From assembly GCF_042433515.1 (NCBI RefSeq), contig NZ_JBHLVH010000022.1:1-45606 (forward strand): a stretch of 45,606 bases of DNA, written 5' to 3'. The position numbers and the translations under genes are program-made. This DNA is from Kytococcus schroeteri (GTDB taxonomy: Bacteria > Actinomycetota > Actinomycetes > Actinomycetales > Dermatophilaceae). Within the stretch, counting starts at the first letter, position 1; every line of letters begins with the position of its first letter. Below are positions 33,076-41,405 of the stretch, piece by piece. Under the pieces are notes generated by a model that saw only the letters and a list, made by a program, of their open reading frames with translations, made no database searches and was not told the DNA's origin.

Positions 33076-34554
33076 TCAGCCCACGATGGGGCGTTCCTCG
33101 GGGTGGCGCACCACGGGCCGGCGCCGCCGCAGCGCGAGCGCGGAGGCCGCGGTGATGGGGCCCACGCGGCCGAGGAACATCAGGGCCATGAGGATGAGCT
33201 GGGCCGGCGGCGGCATCGAGGGGGTGATGCCGAGCGTGAGCCCCACGGTGGCGAAGGCGGAGACCACCTCGAAGAGCACCTGGTCGAAGCTGAAGCGGGT
33301 GAGCATCAGGATGGCGATGGTCGCCGCCGTGACCAGCCCCACGGCCAGCAGGGCCACCGAGAGCGCCTGGCGCACCACGGCCTGGGGCACGCGGCGGTGG
33401 GCGATGACGACCTCCTCGTCACCCCGCACCTCGGCCACCATGACGAACCAGAGCAGCAGGAAGGTGGTCACCTTGAGACCACCGGCGGTGCCCGCCGACC
33501 CGCCACCGATGAACATGAGCAGCGTGGTGATGGCCTCGGTCTCGGGACGCACCTGCCCGTAGTCCACCGAGTTGAACCCGGCGGTGCGCGGGAAGACGCC
33601 CCCGTTGGCCCACGCGGCCAGCAGCTTCTGGGAGGGCTCCATGCCCGCGAGGGTGCCGGTGTTGCGCCACTCGAAGACGGTGAACGCCACAGTGCCCACG
33701 AGCAGCAGCCCCACCGTGCCGGCCAGGGTGAGCCGGGTGTGGATGGACCAATGGCCCGGCGCCCGGGAGGTGCGCTGCGCCCAGGTGCCCGGCACCGACC
33801 CGTCGGCCTCGGACTCCAGCGGTCCGTACCCGCCGGCCGGGCCGCGGCGCGCGCCGGGACGGGTGCGGGCCAGGTGGCGCACCACCTCGGCGATGACGGG
33901 GAAGCCGAGGCCGCCGAGCACCACGGCCACGGTGATCGGCAGCACCAGCCAGGGGTCGGTGACCACCGGCACGAGGTTGGTGGACCACAGGGCGAAGCCG
34001 GCGTTGTTGAACGCCGAGACGGCGTGGAAGACCCCGTGCCACGCGGCGGTGGGCAGCGAGTCGTCGTAGGCGATGCGGAAGCGCACCGTGAGGGCCACGG
34101 CCACCAGCGCCTCGATGAGCAGGGAGATGCCGATGACCCGGCGCACCACGCCGCGCACGTCACCGGGGTCCAGGGCGTGCGTCTCGGTCTGCGCCCCCAG
34201 GCGGGCCCGCATCCGCATCTTGCCGCGCACCACGAGCGTGAGCAGGGTGGCCAGGGTCATCACACCGAGGCCGCCCACCTGGATGAGGCCGATGATGACC
34301 GCCTGCCCGAAGGGGGTCCAGTAGGTGGCGGTGTCGACCGTGACCAGCCCGGTCACGCAGACCGCGGACACGGTGGTGAAGGCGGCCACGAGCAGCGGGG
34401 CGGACCCCGGCTCCCGCGTGGCCGCGGGCAGCATGAGCAGCAGGGTGCCGGCCACGGCGGCGGCGGCGAAGCCCGCCAGGACGAGGCGAGCGGGGTTGCT
34501 CACCAGGACACCCCAGATCGAGGCGCCGGGTGCGCGGCGCAGGCGGAGGCTCAC
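33076..34554 (-). CDS. trkH: TrkH/KtrB-type potassium transporter subunit
   Basis: A 492-residue pore protein of the Trk/Ktr system, which takes up potassium with TrkA. The four selectivity-loop repeats can be read: VSAVCVTGLVT, VSAFNNAGFAL, RTAGFNSVD and VSAFATVGLTLG. A hydrophilic insert of about 60 residues lies mid-protein (ARTRPGARRGPAGGYGPLE to APGHWS). GTG at 34554 is eight bases after TAGGCT, so it is probably leaderless. That hexamer overlaps the TAG stop of the GH3 gene. trkA follows on the same strand. Confidence 0.93.
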   Translation of the reverse strand: MSLRLRRAPGASIWGVLVSNPARLVLAGFAAAAVAGTLLLMLPAATREPGSAPLLVAAFTTVSAVCVTGLVTVDTATYWTPFGQAVIIGLIQVGGLGVMTLATLLTLVVRGKMRMRARLGAQTETHALDPGDVRGVVRRVIGISLLIEALVAVALTVRFRIAYDDSLPTAAWHGVFHAVSAFNNAGFALWSTNLVPVVTDPWLVLPITVAVVLGGLGFPVIAEVVRHLARTRPGARRGPAGGYGPLESEADGSVPGTWAQRTSRAPGHWSIHTRLTLAGTVGLLLVGTVAFTVFEWRNTGTLAGMEPSQKLLAAWANGGVFPRTAGFNSVDYGQVRPETEAITTLLMFIGGGSAGTAGGLKVTTFLLLWFVMVAEVRGDEEVVIAHRRVPQAVVRQALSVALLAVGLVTAATIAILMLTRFSFDQVLFEVVSAFATVGLTLGITPSMPPPAQLILMALMFLGRVGPITAASALALRRRRPVVRHPEERPIVG

Positions 34555-34562
34555 GACCCGGC

Positions 34563-34568
34563 AGCCTA
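34563..34568 (-). promoter_or_regulatory. -10 of leaderless trkH overlapping the GH3 stop codon
   Basis: TAGGCT on the minus strand, eight bases before the GTG; its TAG is the stop codon of the upstream gene. Confidence 0.55.
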
Positions 34569-36359
34569 GTCCTGCCCGTCGCCGGACCCGCCCGTGTCGC
34601 AGGTGGTCCCGGTCACGCGGTCGCCCACATCCACCGGCAGAGTGCCGGCGGGGGTGACCCGCCCGACCAGCGCCTCGGCCACGGCCTGCAGCTGGGCCGG
34701 GGTGTCGCCGAAGGCGGCGAGCCGCACCGGGGCGTCCACGGCGGCCAGCGCGTAGGGCGTGTCCAGCGCCACCGCGGCGTCGGCGGACCCCGCCGACGAG
34801 CCCCCGGCACGCTCCGAGGCGGCCTCCTCCGGCACCGAACCGTCCTCCACCTCGCCCGCGGCGTAGTCGCCGCCGTCCACGAGGCGCACCGTGGCCCCGC
34901 CGGTGCCCTCCCGGACGCCGACCTGCCGGAGCGCGGCGGTGAGGCCAGCCCGCTGGGAGGCGGTTCCCCCCACCACGCGGGCACGGTCACCGGCGTCCAG
35001 CGCGTGCACCTCGCAGGAGCCCAGGCTCGTGAGCGAGGCCCGGGCCAGCCGTCGGGCCTGGTCCTCGCCGGCGTCCAGTACCGAGGCCGGAGGCTGCTCC
35101 CCCACCTGCAGGCTCGCCGCCACCACGTGGGCGGCCGCCTCGCGCAGCCGCTCCTCGGGCAGGGTGCCGTCCTGGACGGCCTCCACCACGGCGGCCCGCG
35201 CGGCCTGCGGGTCCGGCGGCAGGAGCAGCAGGTCCGCGCCGGCCAGCAGCGCCGCCACGGAGCGGTCGTGGCCGGTGGTCGCCTCGGCGGTGTCCAGCGC
35301 CCCCATGTTCAGGGCGTCGGTCACCACCAGCGGGTCGGCGCCGTCCTCGCGCAGGTGGCCGAGCAGCGCCGCGCTCAGGCTCGCTGGCAGCCGGTCCACC
35401 GCGGGCACGGCGATGTGGCCGGTCATCACCGGCAGGTCGTGCTCCGCGAGCGCCCGGAAGGGCACGAGGTCGCGCTCGGTGAGTTCCTGCCAGGTGGCGT
35501 CGGTCGAGGGCAGCCCGTGGTGGCTGTCGCTCTCCAGCCCGCCGTGGCCGGGGAAGTGCTTGGCCACCGGCACGATGCCGGCCGCCCGGTACCCCTCGGC
35601 CAGGGCGGTGGCCACCCGGGCCACCCGCTGCGGGTCCGCGCCCGGCGAGCGCACGCCGATGGTGGGGTCCTGCGGCCCGGCGGTCACGTCCGCGTCGGGG
35701 GCGAACACCATCGTGAAGCCCAGGGCGCGCAGCTGCTCGCCGCTGAGGCGGGCGATCTCGCGCGAGAGCTCGCCGTCGGCGGCGGCGCCGTGCGCCATCG
35801 CCGCGGGCAGGGGCGTCACCGGTTCCTCGATGCGGCGGACCGGTCCGCCCTCCTGGTCCACCCCGACCACGGCCGGCCAGGTGCGCCCGGAACGCTCCTG
35901 GGCGCGCTGCACCTGGGCGGTCACGCGGGGCAGGGCGGCGGGGTCGTCCGGCACGTTGCTGTCGAAGAGGATGACGCCGCCGAATCCCTCTCCCACCAGC
36001 CGGTCGGCGTTGCGGCCCGAGGAGCCCTCGTACCCGGCCACGATGACCTGCCCGGCCAGGGCGCGGGTGTCCAGGTCGGCCACGAGCTCCTCGGCGCGCG
36101 CCACCGCGTCGTCCCAGGCCAGGTCGGGACCGGTGGCCTGCGGCGAGGGGTCGCCGCTGCTGTCCGACGAGGGGTCGTGGGGCGAGGACGACGGGGACGA
36201 CGAGCCGGACGACGAGGGAGTCTCCCCCGGCGTCGGGCCGGCGGCCTCGCTGCTCGGGGCGCCGCTCCCCGAGGAGGGCGCGGGCCCGGGCCCCGACCCG
36301 GAGCACCCCACGAGGAGCGCACCGGCCAGGACGGGCGCGACCACGTGGCCCCAGCGCAT
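34566..36359 (-). CDS. Glycoside hydrolase family 3 lipoprotein (NagZ-like)
   Basis: A 597-residue exported lipoprotein. The lipobox is ALLVGC (Cys19), then a Ser/Pro/Gly-rich linker to about residue 80, then a GH3 domain with KHFPGHGGLESDSHHGLPST (the NagZ-type motif with catalytic His/Asp pair) and the nucleophile aspartate in VTDALNMGA (about residue 345). NagZ-type enzymes remove N-acetylglucosamine from peptidoglycan fragments. A C-terminal GH3-C-like region is present. ATG at 36359 shares one base with the tsaD stop (TGATG), so it is translationally coupled to the tRNA-modification operon. Confidence 0.88.
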   Translation of the reverse strand: MRWGHVVAPVLAGALLVGCSGSGPGPAPSSGSGAPSSEAAGPTPGETPSSSGSSSPSSSPHDPSSDSSGDPSPQATGPDLAWDDAVARAEELVADLDTRALAGQVIVAGYEGSSGRNADRLVGEGFGGVILFDSNVPDDPAALPRVTAQVQRAQERSGRTWPAVVGVDQEGGPVRRIEEPVTPLPAAMAHGAAADGELSREIARLSGEQLRALGFTMVFAPDADVTAGPQDPTIGVRSPGADPQRVARVATALAEGYRAAGIVPVAKHFPGHGGLESDSHHGLPSTDATWQELTERDLVPFRALAEHDLPVMTGHIAVPAVDRLPASLSAALLGHLREDGADPLVVTDALNMGALDTAEATTGHDRSVAALLAGADLLLLPPDPQAARAAVVEAVQDGTLPEERLREAAAHVVAASLQVGEQPPASVLDAGEDQARRLARASLTSLGSCEVHALDAGDRARVVGGTASQRAGLTAALRQVGVREGTGGATVRLVDGGDYAAGEVEDGSVPEEAASERAGGSSAGSADAAVALDTPYALAAVDAPVRLAAFGDTPAQLQAVAEALVGRVTPAGTLPVDVGDRVTGTTCDTGGSGDGQD

Positions 36360-37411
36360 CAGACCTGCACCTCTGTCACCGGCTGGGAGGAGCTCGACGG
36401 CAGGTCGAGCCCCGAGGGCGTGCGGCCGCGCGCCACCATCTGGGCCCCGAGGGCCGCCACCATGGCACCGTTGTCCGTGCAGAGCCCGGGCCGGGGCACG
36501 CGCAGCCGGATGCCGGCGGCCTCGCACCGCTCCGTGGCCAGCGCACGCAGACGCGAGTTCGCGGCCACCCCACCGCCCAGCATCAGGTCCTGCACCCCCT
36601 CGGCGCGGCAGGCGGCCACGGCCTTGCGGGTGAGAACGTCCACCACGGCCTCCTGGAAGCTCGCGGCCACGTCGGCCACCGGCACCGCCTCGCCGTCGCG
36701 CTCCCGGGTCTCCACCCAGCGCGCCACGGCGGTCTTCAAGCCGCTGAAGGAGAAGTCGAACTCGTGGCGCTCCAGGTCGCGCCGGGAGGTGAGCCCGCGC
36801 GGGAAGTCGATGGCGATGCGGTTGCCCTCGCGCGCCGCCCGGTCGATGTGGGGGCCGCCGGGGAAGGGCAGGCCGAGCACCCGCGCCACCTTGTCGAATG
36901 CCTCACCGGCCGCGTCGTCGATGGTCTGCCCCATCGGCCGCACGTCGCAGGTGATGTCCGGCACCATGAGCAACGAGGAGTGCCCCCCGCTCACGAGCAG
37001 GCTCATCATCGGCTCGGGCAGCGGGCCGTGCTCCACGACGTCCACGGCCACGTGCGCGGCCAGGTGGTTCACGCCGTAGAGCGGCTTCCCGAGCCCCATG
37101 GCCAGGGCCTTGGCGCTCGCGGCCCCCACGAGCAGTGCACCGGCCAGGCCCGGCCCGGCCGTCACGGCCACGGCATCCACGTCCTGCAGGCGCACCCCGG
37201 CGTCGGCGCACGCCTGCTCGATGGTGGGCACCATCGCCTCCAGGTGGGCGCGGCTGGCCACCTCGGGCACCACGCCCCCGAAGGCGGCGTGCTGGTCCAT
37301 GCTGCTGGCGACGGCGTCGGCCAGCAGGGTGGTGCCACGGACGATGCCCACGCCCGTCTCGTCGCAGCTCGTCTCGATGCCGAGCACCAGGGGCTCGTCG
37401 GGGCGCGTCAT
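36359..37411 (-). CDS. tsaD: tRNA t6A synthesis protein TsaD (Kae1/Gcp)
   Basis: Transfers threonylcarbamoyl to A37 of ANN-decoding tRNAs as part of the TsaB-TsaD-TsaE complex. The 350-residue ASKHA-fold protein begins VLGIETSCDETGVGI and has the metal-binding NHLAAH, the SGGHSSLLMV loop, FSFSGLKTA and the C-terminal GGGVAANSRLR with CTDNGAMVA. ATG at 37411 overlaps the rimI stop as ATGA. Partners tsaB and tsaE are within 2 kb. Confidence 0.97.
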   Translation of the reverse strand: MTRPDEPLVLGIETSCDETGVGIVRGTTLLADAVASSMDQHAAFGGVVPEVASRAHLEAMVPTIEQACADAGVRLQDVDAVAVTAGPGLAGALLVGAASAKALAMGLGKPLYGVNHLAAHVAVDVVEHGPLPEPMMSLLVSGGHSSLLMVPDITCDVRPMGQTIDDAAGEAFDKVARVLGLPFPGGPHIDRAAREGNRIAIDFPRGLTSRRDLERHEFDFSFSGLKTAVARWVETRERDGEAVPVADVAASFQEAVVDVLTRKAVAACRAEGVQDLMLGGGVAANSRLRALATERCEAAGIRLRVPRPGLCTDNGAMVAALGAQMVARGRTPSGLDLPSSSSQPVTEVQV

Positions 37412-37977
37412 CGGGCGCTCACCTCCAGAGGGTGGGTGGGGTCGTGCGGGGTCGGGTCGTGGGGCGCCGGGGCGGGCTCCGCGACCTGGTCGAGCAGCAG
37501 GCGCAGCACGTGCGCGTCCACCGGCCCGTCGGGGCCGCGGTAGTAGCCGCGGCGGACGGTCAGCTCGGTGAAGCCCAGGCGCCGGTAGAGGGCCAGGGCG
37601 GCCACGTTGTCCGAGCGCACCTCCAGCAGCAGCGCCTCGGCGCCCTCCTGCCGCGCCCGGCGCACGAGGTGGTCCATCACCCGGCGGCCGAGGCCGGCAC
37701 CGCGCGCCGTGGGGTCCACGGTGACGGTCATGACGTCCGCGGTGCTGCCGCCGTGGTCCAGCCCGGCGTAGGCCAGCACCCGGCGGGTTCCCGGCACGGC
37801 CGCCCCGGTGGACGCGGCGTCCACGGCCACGACGTACTCGCGGCGGGGCGCTGCCAGCTCGGCCCACCAGGTGGCCTCGGTCCAGCCGTCGTGCGGGTGG
37901 GCCTCGGCCTCCATCGCCACGAGCTGGCCCAGGTCGCGCCAGTGGGCCGGGACGATCTCCACCGCCGGGGCGCTCAC
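37408..37977 (-). CDS. rimI: Ribosomal-protein alanine N-acetyltransferase RimI
   Basis: A 189-residue GNAT acetyltransferase. The acetyl-CoA loop is ARGAGLGRRVMDHLV, and NVAALALYRRLGFTEL is the usual C-terminal motif. RimI acetylates the N-terminus of ribosomal protein S18 in E. coli, with broader targets in mycobacteria. GTG at 37977 overlaps the tsaB stop as GTGA. A proline/histidine-rich tail (APAPHDPTPHDPTHPLE) of about 20 residues extends the usual fold. Confidence 0.92.
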   Translation of the reverse strand: MSAPAVEIVPAHWRDLGQLVAMEAEAHPHDGWTEATWWAELAAPRREYVVAVDAASTGAAVPGTRRVLAYAGLDHGGSTADVMTVTVDPTARGAGLGRRVMDHLVRRARQEGAEALLLEVRSDNVAALALYRRLGFTELTVRRGYYRGPDGPVDAHVLRLLLDQVAEPAPAPHDPTPHDPTHPLEVSAR

Positions 37978-38669
37978 AGCAGCACCCGCTTGCGCTGGCC
38001 GGGCGTCTGCGAGTCGGGGCGGCGCAGGTAGAGCGGCTCGGTGCCGGTGAGGCACTCCGGGTGGTCCACCGCGAGACGGGCCAGCGCGGCGGCGTCCACG
38101 TCGGGTCCGGCGCCCACGCGGCGCCCGGTGAACTCCTCCGGGTAGAGGCCGGCGCCGGCCCCCACCACGGGCAGGGCCCGCAGCGCGGCCGGCAGGTCCG
38201 CGGCGCGCCCCACCTCGGGGCCGGCCACCCGCTGCAGGCCGCTCGCGTAGTGGGCCCAGTAGACCTCCTTGCGGCGGGCGTCGGTGGCCACCAGCAGCGG
38301 CTCGTCGGCGGCCACCCCGCCGGCCTCCCGGGCGGCGGCGGCCAGGGCGTCCAGGCTGCACACCCCGTGGAGGCGCGCCCCGGAGGTCAGGGCCAGCACG
38401 CGGGCGGTGGCGATGCCGACGCGCAGGCCGGTGAAGGGCCCGGGCCCGGTGCCCACCACCACGTCGGTGACCTCGTCCACGCCGACCCCGGCCTCGGCGA
38501 GGGCCTGCTCCACCACCGGGGCCAGCTGCTCGCCGGCGGCGCGGGCGTCCACCACGGTGCGCACGGCGAGCACCTCGCCGGGCACGCCCGCGGCCTCCTC
38601 GACGGCGGGCGCCCCGGAGTGCACGGCGGCGGTGACGGCAGCGGTCGAGGTGTCCAGGGCCAGCAGCAT
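37974..38669 (-). CDS. tsaB: tRNA t6A synthesis protein TsaB
   Basis: The 231-residue TsaD-like scaffold partner of TsaD. It begins MLLALDTSTAAVTAAV, has VVVGTGPGPFTGLRVGIATARVLAL and the ATDARRKEVYWAHY strand. ATG at 38669 lies seven bases after TACGCT, so the tsaB-rimI-tsaD-GH3 series can begin here as a leaderless transcript, besides any read-through from tsaE. Confidence 0.95.
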   Translation of the reverse strand: MLLALDTSTAAVTAAVHSGAPAVEEAAGVPGEVLAVRTVVDARAAGEQLAPVVEQALAEAGVGVDEVTDVVVGTGPGPFTGLRVGIATARVLALTSGARLHGVCSLDALAAAAREAGGVAADEPLLVATDARRKEVYWAHYASGLQRVAGPEVGRAADLPAALRALPVVGAGAGLYPEEFTGRRVGAGPDVDAAALARLAVDHPECLTGTEPLYLRRPDSQTPGQRKRVLL

Positions 38670-38676
38670 GGGGGCC

Positions 38677-38682
38677 AGCGTA
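38677..38682 (-). promoter_or_regulatory. -10 of leaderless tsaB
   Basis: TACGCT on the minus strand, seven bases before the tsaB ATG, in the 35-base tsaE-tsaB gap. Confidence 0.58.
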
Positions 38683-38704
38683 GTTGCCGGCCCCTTCCCC
38701 GACC

Positions 38705-39217
38705 TCAGGGCAGTGCGCGGCGCAGCAGGGCCGAGAGCTCGGCGAGCCGCGCCTCGTGGCCCTGCCACTCCCCCACCGCGGCCACCTCCACCTGGCGGGT
38801 GACCTGGTCGGCGTCGTCGGCATCGCGCCCGGTGGCCCGGCGCACGGTCACCTCGAGCCAGCGGTCGGTGAGCTGCTCCACGAGACCGGCACCCCACTCG
38901 GCCACCAGCACGGCGCCGGCCAGGTCGGTGTCGAGGTCGATCTCGTCCACCTCGTGGCGGCTGCCCAGGCGGTAGGTGTCCACGTGCACCAAGGCGGGGC
39001 CCTCCCCGGCCGAGGGGTGCACGCGGGAGATCACGAAGGTCGGCGAGGTCACCTCTCCGGCCACGCCCATGCCCTCACCCAGCCCGCGGGTCAGGGTGGT
39101 CTTGCCCGCACCCAGCTCCCCGGTGAGCACCAGCACGTCCCCGGCCCGCACCCACCGGCCCAGGCGGCGGCCCAGCTCCATCGTCTGCTCGGCCGTCGAG
39201 GCCTCCACCACGCTCAC
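38705..39217 (-). CDS. tsaE: tRNA t6A synthesis ATPase TsaE
   Basis: The 170-residue P-loop ATPase of the t6A complex. Walker A is GELGAGKTTLTRGL, followed by SPTFVISRVH, HVDTYRL and VAEWGAGL, all typical. GTG at 39217 was chosen because GAGGGAG lies five bases before it and it overlaps the hydrolase stop as GTGA, like other joints in this operon; GTG at 39223 is the alternative. Confidence 0.94.
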   Translation of the reverse strand: MSVVEASTAEQTMELGRRLGRWVRAGDVLVLTGELGAGKTTLTRGLGEGMGVAGEVTSPTFVISRVHPSAGEGPALVHVDTYRLGSRHEVDEIDLDTDLAGAVLVAEWGAGLVEQLTDRWLEVTVRRATGRDADDADQVTRQVEVAAVGEWQGHEARLAELSALLRRALP

Positions 39218-40116
39218 GCGCACTCCCTCACCAGCTGCAGCACCGCGCCGGCCACGTCGTGGGGGTGCTCCACCATGAGCAGGTGCCCCGCCGCGGGGAC
39301 CACCTGCAGGGTGGATCCCCGGTGCAGGGCGGCGATCTCCTCGGAGTGGGCCAGGGGCGTCATGCGGTCATCATCACCGATGAGGACCAACCCCCGGCAG
39401 TCCAGCGAGCGCAGCGCGTCGCGCCCGTCGTGGGCCAGCACCGAGGTGAGCAGCTCGGCGAGAACGCGGTAGGGCACCCGGTGGTGCATGGCCTGCACCT
39501 GGCGCAGGGTCGACCGGGAGGGCCGGCGGTGGAAGTTCGAGCGCGCCAGGTGGGCGAGCTCCACCTCCCGGGCACCGCCACGGGGGGCGGGGCGCACGTC
39601 CGGTCCCGACCGGGCCGCACGGGCCATGACCCGCGGGGCGATCTGCCCCACGAGGGGGCCCACCAGGGCTCCGGCGCGAACCGGCAGGCCGAAGGGGGAG
39701 GAGGCCATGCCACCGGGCGAGGTGGCGAGCCACACCATCGCGTCCACACGGCGGGCGATGGCCTCGTGCCGGGCCAGCACCCGCATCAGCACCATCCCGC
39801 CCATGGAGTGCCCCACGAGCACCAGCGGCCGGCCCTCGGGCACGTGCAGGGAGCGCAGCACGGCGGCCAGGTCGTCGGCCAGCACGTCCAGGTCCAGGGG
39901 CTGCTCCCCCGCACGCGACCACCCGTGGCCGGCCAGGTCCGGGCGCACCACGCGCACGCCGCCGGCAGCCAGGATGCGGGCCATCGGACCGAAGATGCCC
40001 GAGCCCAGCGCGTACCCGTGCACGAGCACCACGGTGGCCGGCGCGTCGTCCTGCGACGGCCCGTGCTCCACGGCGTGCAGCTCGCGGTCCTCGCGGGTGA
40101 TCCAGTGGTGGATCAC
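39214..40116 (-). CDS. Alpha/beta hydrolase
   Basis: A 300-residue alpha/beta-fold enzyme. The oxyanion region is VLVHGYALGSGIFG, the nucleophile elbow is VGHSMGGM (Ser), and the catalytic acid and base lie in IGDDDRMTP and AAGHLLMVE. The substrate cannot be deduced. A hydrolase between alr and tsaE is a common actinobacterial arrangement. GTG at 40116 follows GGGGGAGG and overlaps the alr stop as GTGA. Confidence 0.88.
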   Translation of the reverse strand: MIHHWITREDRELHAVEHGPSQDDAPATVVLVHGYALGSGIFGPMARILAAGGVRVVRPDLAGHGWSRAGEQPLDLDVLADDLAAVLRSLHVPEGRPLVLVGHSMGGMVLMRVLARHEAIARRVDAMVWLATSPGGMASSPFGLPVRAGALVGPLVGQIAPRVMARAARSGPDVRPAPRGGAREVELAHLARSNFHRRPSRSTLRQVQAMHHRVPYRVLAELLTSVLAHDGRDALRSLDCRGLVLIGDDDRMTPLAHSEEIAALHRGSTLQVVPAAGHLLMVEHPHDVAGAVLQLVRECA

Positions 40117-41306
40117 GCGTCCTCCCCCACGAGCACCCGCGGCACCCGCGGCCCGAGGCGGGTGACCACCTCGTAGCTGATGGTGCCGGCGACCTCGGCC
40201 CAGTCCTGCGCCGTGGGGCCGCCGTCGGTGCCGTCGCCGAAGAGGACCACCTCGTCACCCACGGCCGCCGGCGGCTCGGCCCCCGTGGCCTCCCCGAGGT
40301 CCACCACGAACTGGTCCATGCACACCCGCCCGGCGATGCGGGCCGCCAGCACCGAGCCCGACCCGCCCTCGGCGCTGCCGGGGCGCACCTGCACCGGGGC
40401 GGCGTCCGAGACCGCCCGGGGGATCCCGTCGCCGTAGCCGAGCGGCACCACACCGAGCCACCGGTCGGTGGCCGTGACGTGCGTGAACGAATAGCTCACC
40501 CCGCTGCCGGCGGGCACGCGGCGTACCGCCGAGAGGGGCGAGGTCAGGGTCATCGCCGGGCGGAGGCCGAGGTCGGCAGCGGTGTGCAGCTGCGGCACCG
40601 GCGAGAGCCCGTAGGCGGACAGCCCGGGCCGCACCAGGTCGTAGGCCAGGTCCGGGCGCGTCACCACGGCGGCCGAGTTGGCCAGGTGGCGCCACCGGGG
40701 GTCCAGTCCGGCACGGGCCACCACGGCCAGCCCGTCCTCGAACGCGTCACGTTGCACGTCCACCGACGGGTGCCCGGGGTCGTCGGCGCACGCGAGGTGG
40801 GAGAACACGCCCTCGACCCGCAGCACGCCCTCCTGCTCGGCGCGGCGGGAGGCGGCCACCACGTCCTGCCAGTCGCCGGGGGCCACGCCGCCACGACTCA
40901 TGCCGGTGTCCAGCTCGAGGTGCACGGTCGCCCGCACGCCCGCCTCCCGGGCGGCCGCCACCACGCGGTCGAGCACCCACCGACTGCCCACTCCCACGGT
41001 CACCTCGTGCTCCACCAGCGGACCGAAGGCGGTGGCGGGAGTGGGCAGCCAGGCGATGACGGGCCCGCCCACCCCGGCCTCGCGCAGGGCCAGGGCCTCC
41101 TCGGGCCGGGCGACGCCCACGATCGCGACCCCCGCGGCACGAGCTGCCCGGGCTGCGGCCAGCGCCCCGTGCCCGTAGCCACCGGCCTTGACCACACCCA
41201 TCACGTCGGCGTCACCGGCCCACTGGGCGCACCGGGTGAGGTTGGCGCGGATCGCTGAGCTGTCGACGAGTGCCCGGGGGCCCTCCGGGGCGGGATGGGT
41301 GTGCAT
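40113..41306 (-). CDS. alr: Alanine racemase
   Basis: Makes D-alanine for peptidoglycan. The 397-residue PLP enzyme has the cofactor lysine in VVKAGGYGHG (Lys40), GVFSHLACADDP, the second catalytic base in GSGVSYSFTHVT, and VPLGYGDGIPR with CMDQFVVDLG near the end. The usual KADxYGHG signature is changed to KAGGYGHG. ATG at 41306 lies six bases after a GACGAT, a weak leaderless -10. It heads the alr-hydrolase-tsaE series and diverges from the mannosyltransferase gene. Confidence 0.95.
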   Translation of the reverse strand: MHTHPAPEGPRALVDSSAIRANLTRCAQWAGDADVMGVVKAGGYGHGALAAARAARAAGVAIVGVARPEEALALREAGVGGPVIAWLPTPATAFGPLVEHEVTVGVGSRWVLDRVVAAAREAGVRATVHLELDTGMSRGGVAPGDWQDVVAASRRAEQEGVLRVEGVFSHLACADDPGHPSVDVQRDAFEDGLAVVARAGLDPRWRHLANSAAVVTRPDLAYDLVRPGLSAYGLSPVPQLHTAADLGLRPAMTLTSPLSAVRRVPAGSGVSYSFTHVTATDRWLGVVPLGYGDGIPRAVSDAAPVQVRPGSAEGGSGSVLAARIAGRVCMDQFVVDLGEATGAEPPAAVGDEVVLFGDGTDGGPTAQDWAEVAGTISYEVVTRLGPRVPRVLVGEDA

Positions 41307-41359
41307 CGGCCCATCGTCCCACCCACCCGTCGACGGAGATCCCCGGTGCCACCCTCACT

Positions 41360-41365
41360 TACGAT
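41360..41365 (+). promoter_or_regulatory. -10 of the MptB-like gene
   Basis: TACGAT, giving a leader of about 33 bases before the TTG start at 41406, which has GGGGAGG nine bases upstream. Confidence 0.5.
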
Positions 41366-41405
41366 GGGGCCCGAATCCACACCACCTGCGGGGAGGTCCA
41401 CGCCG

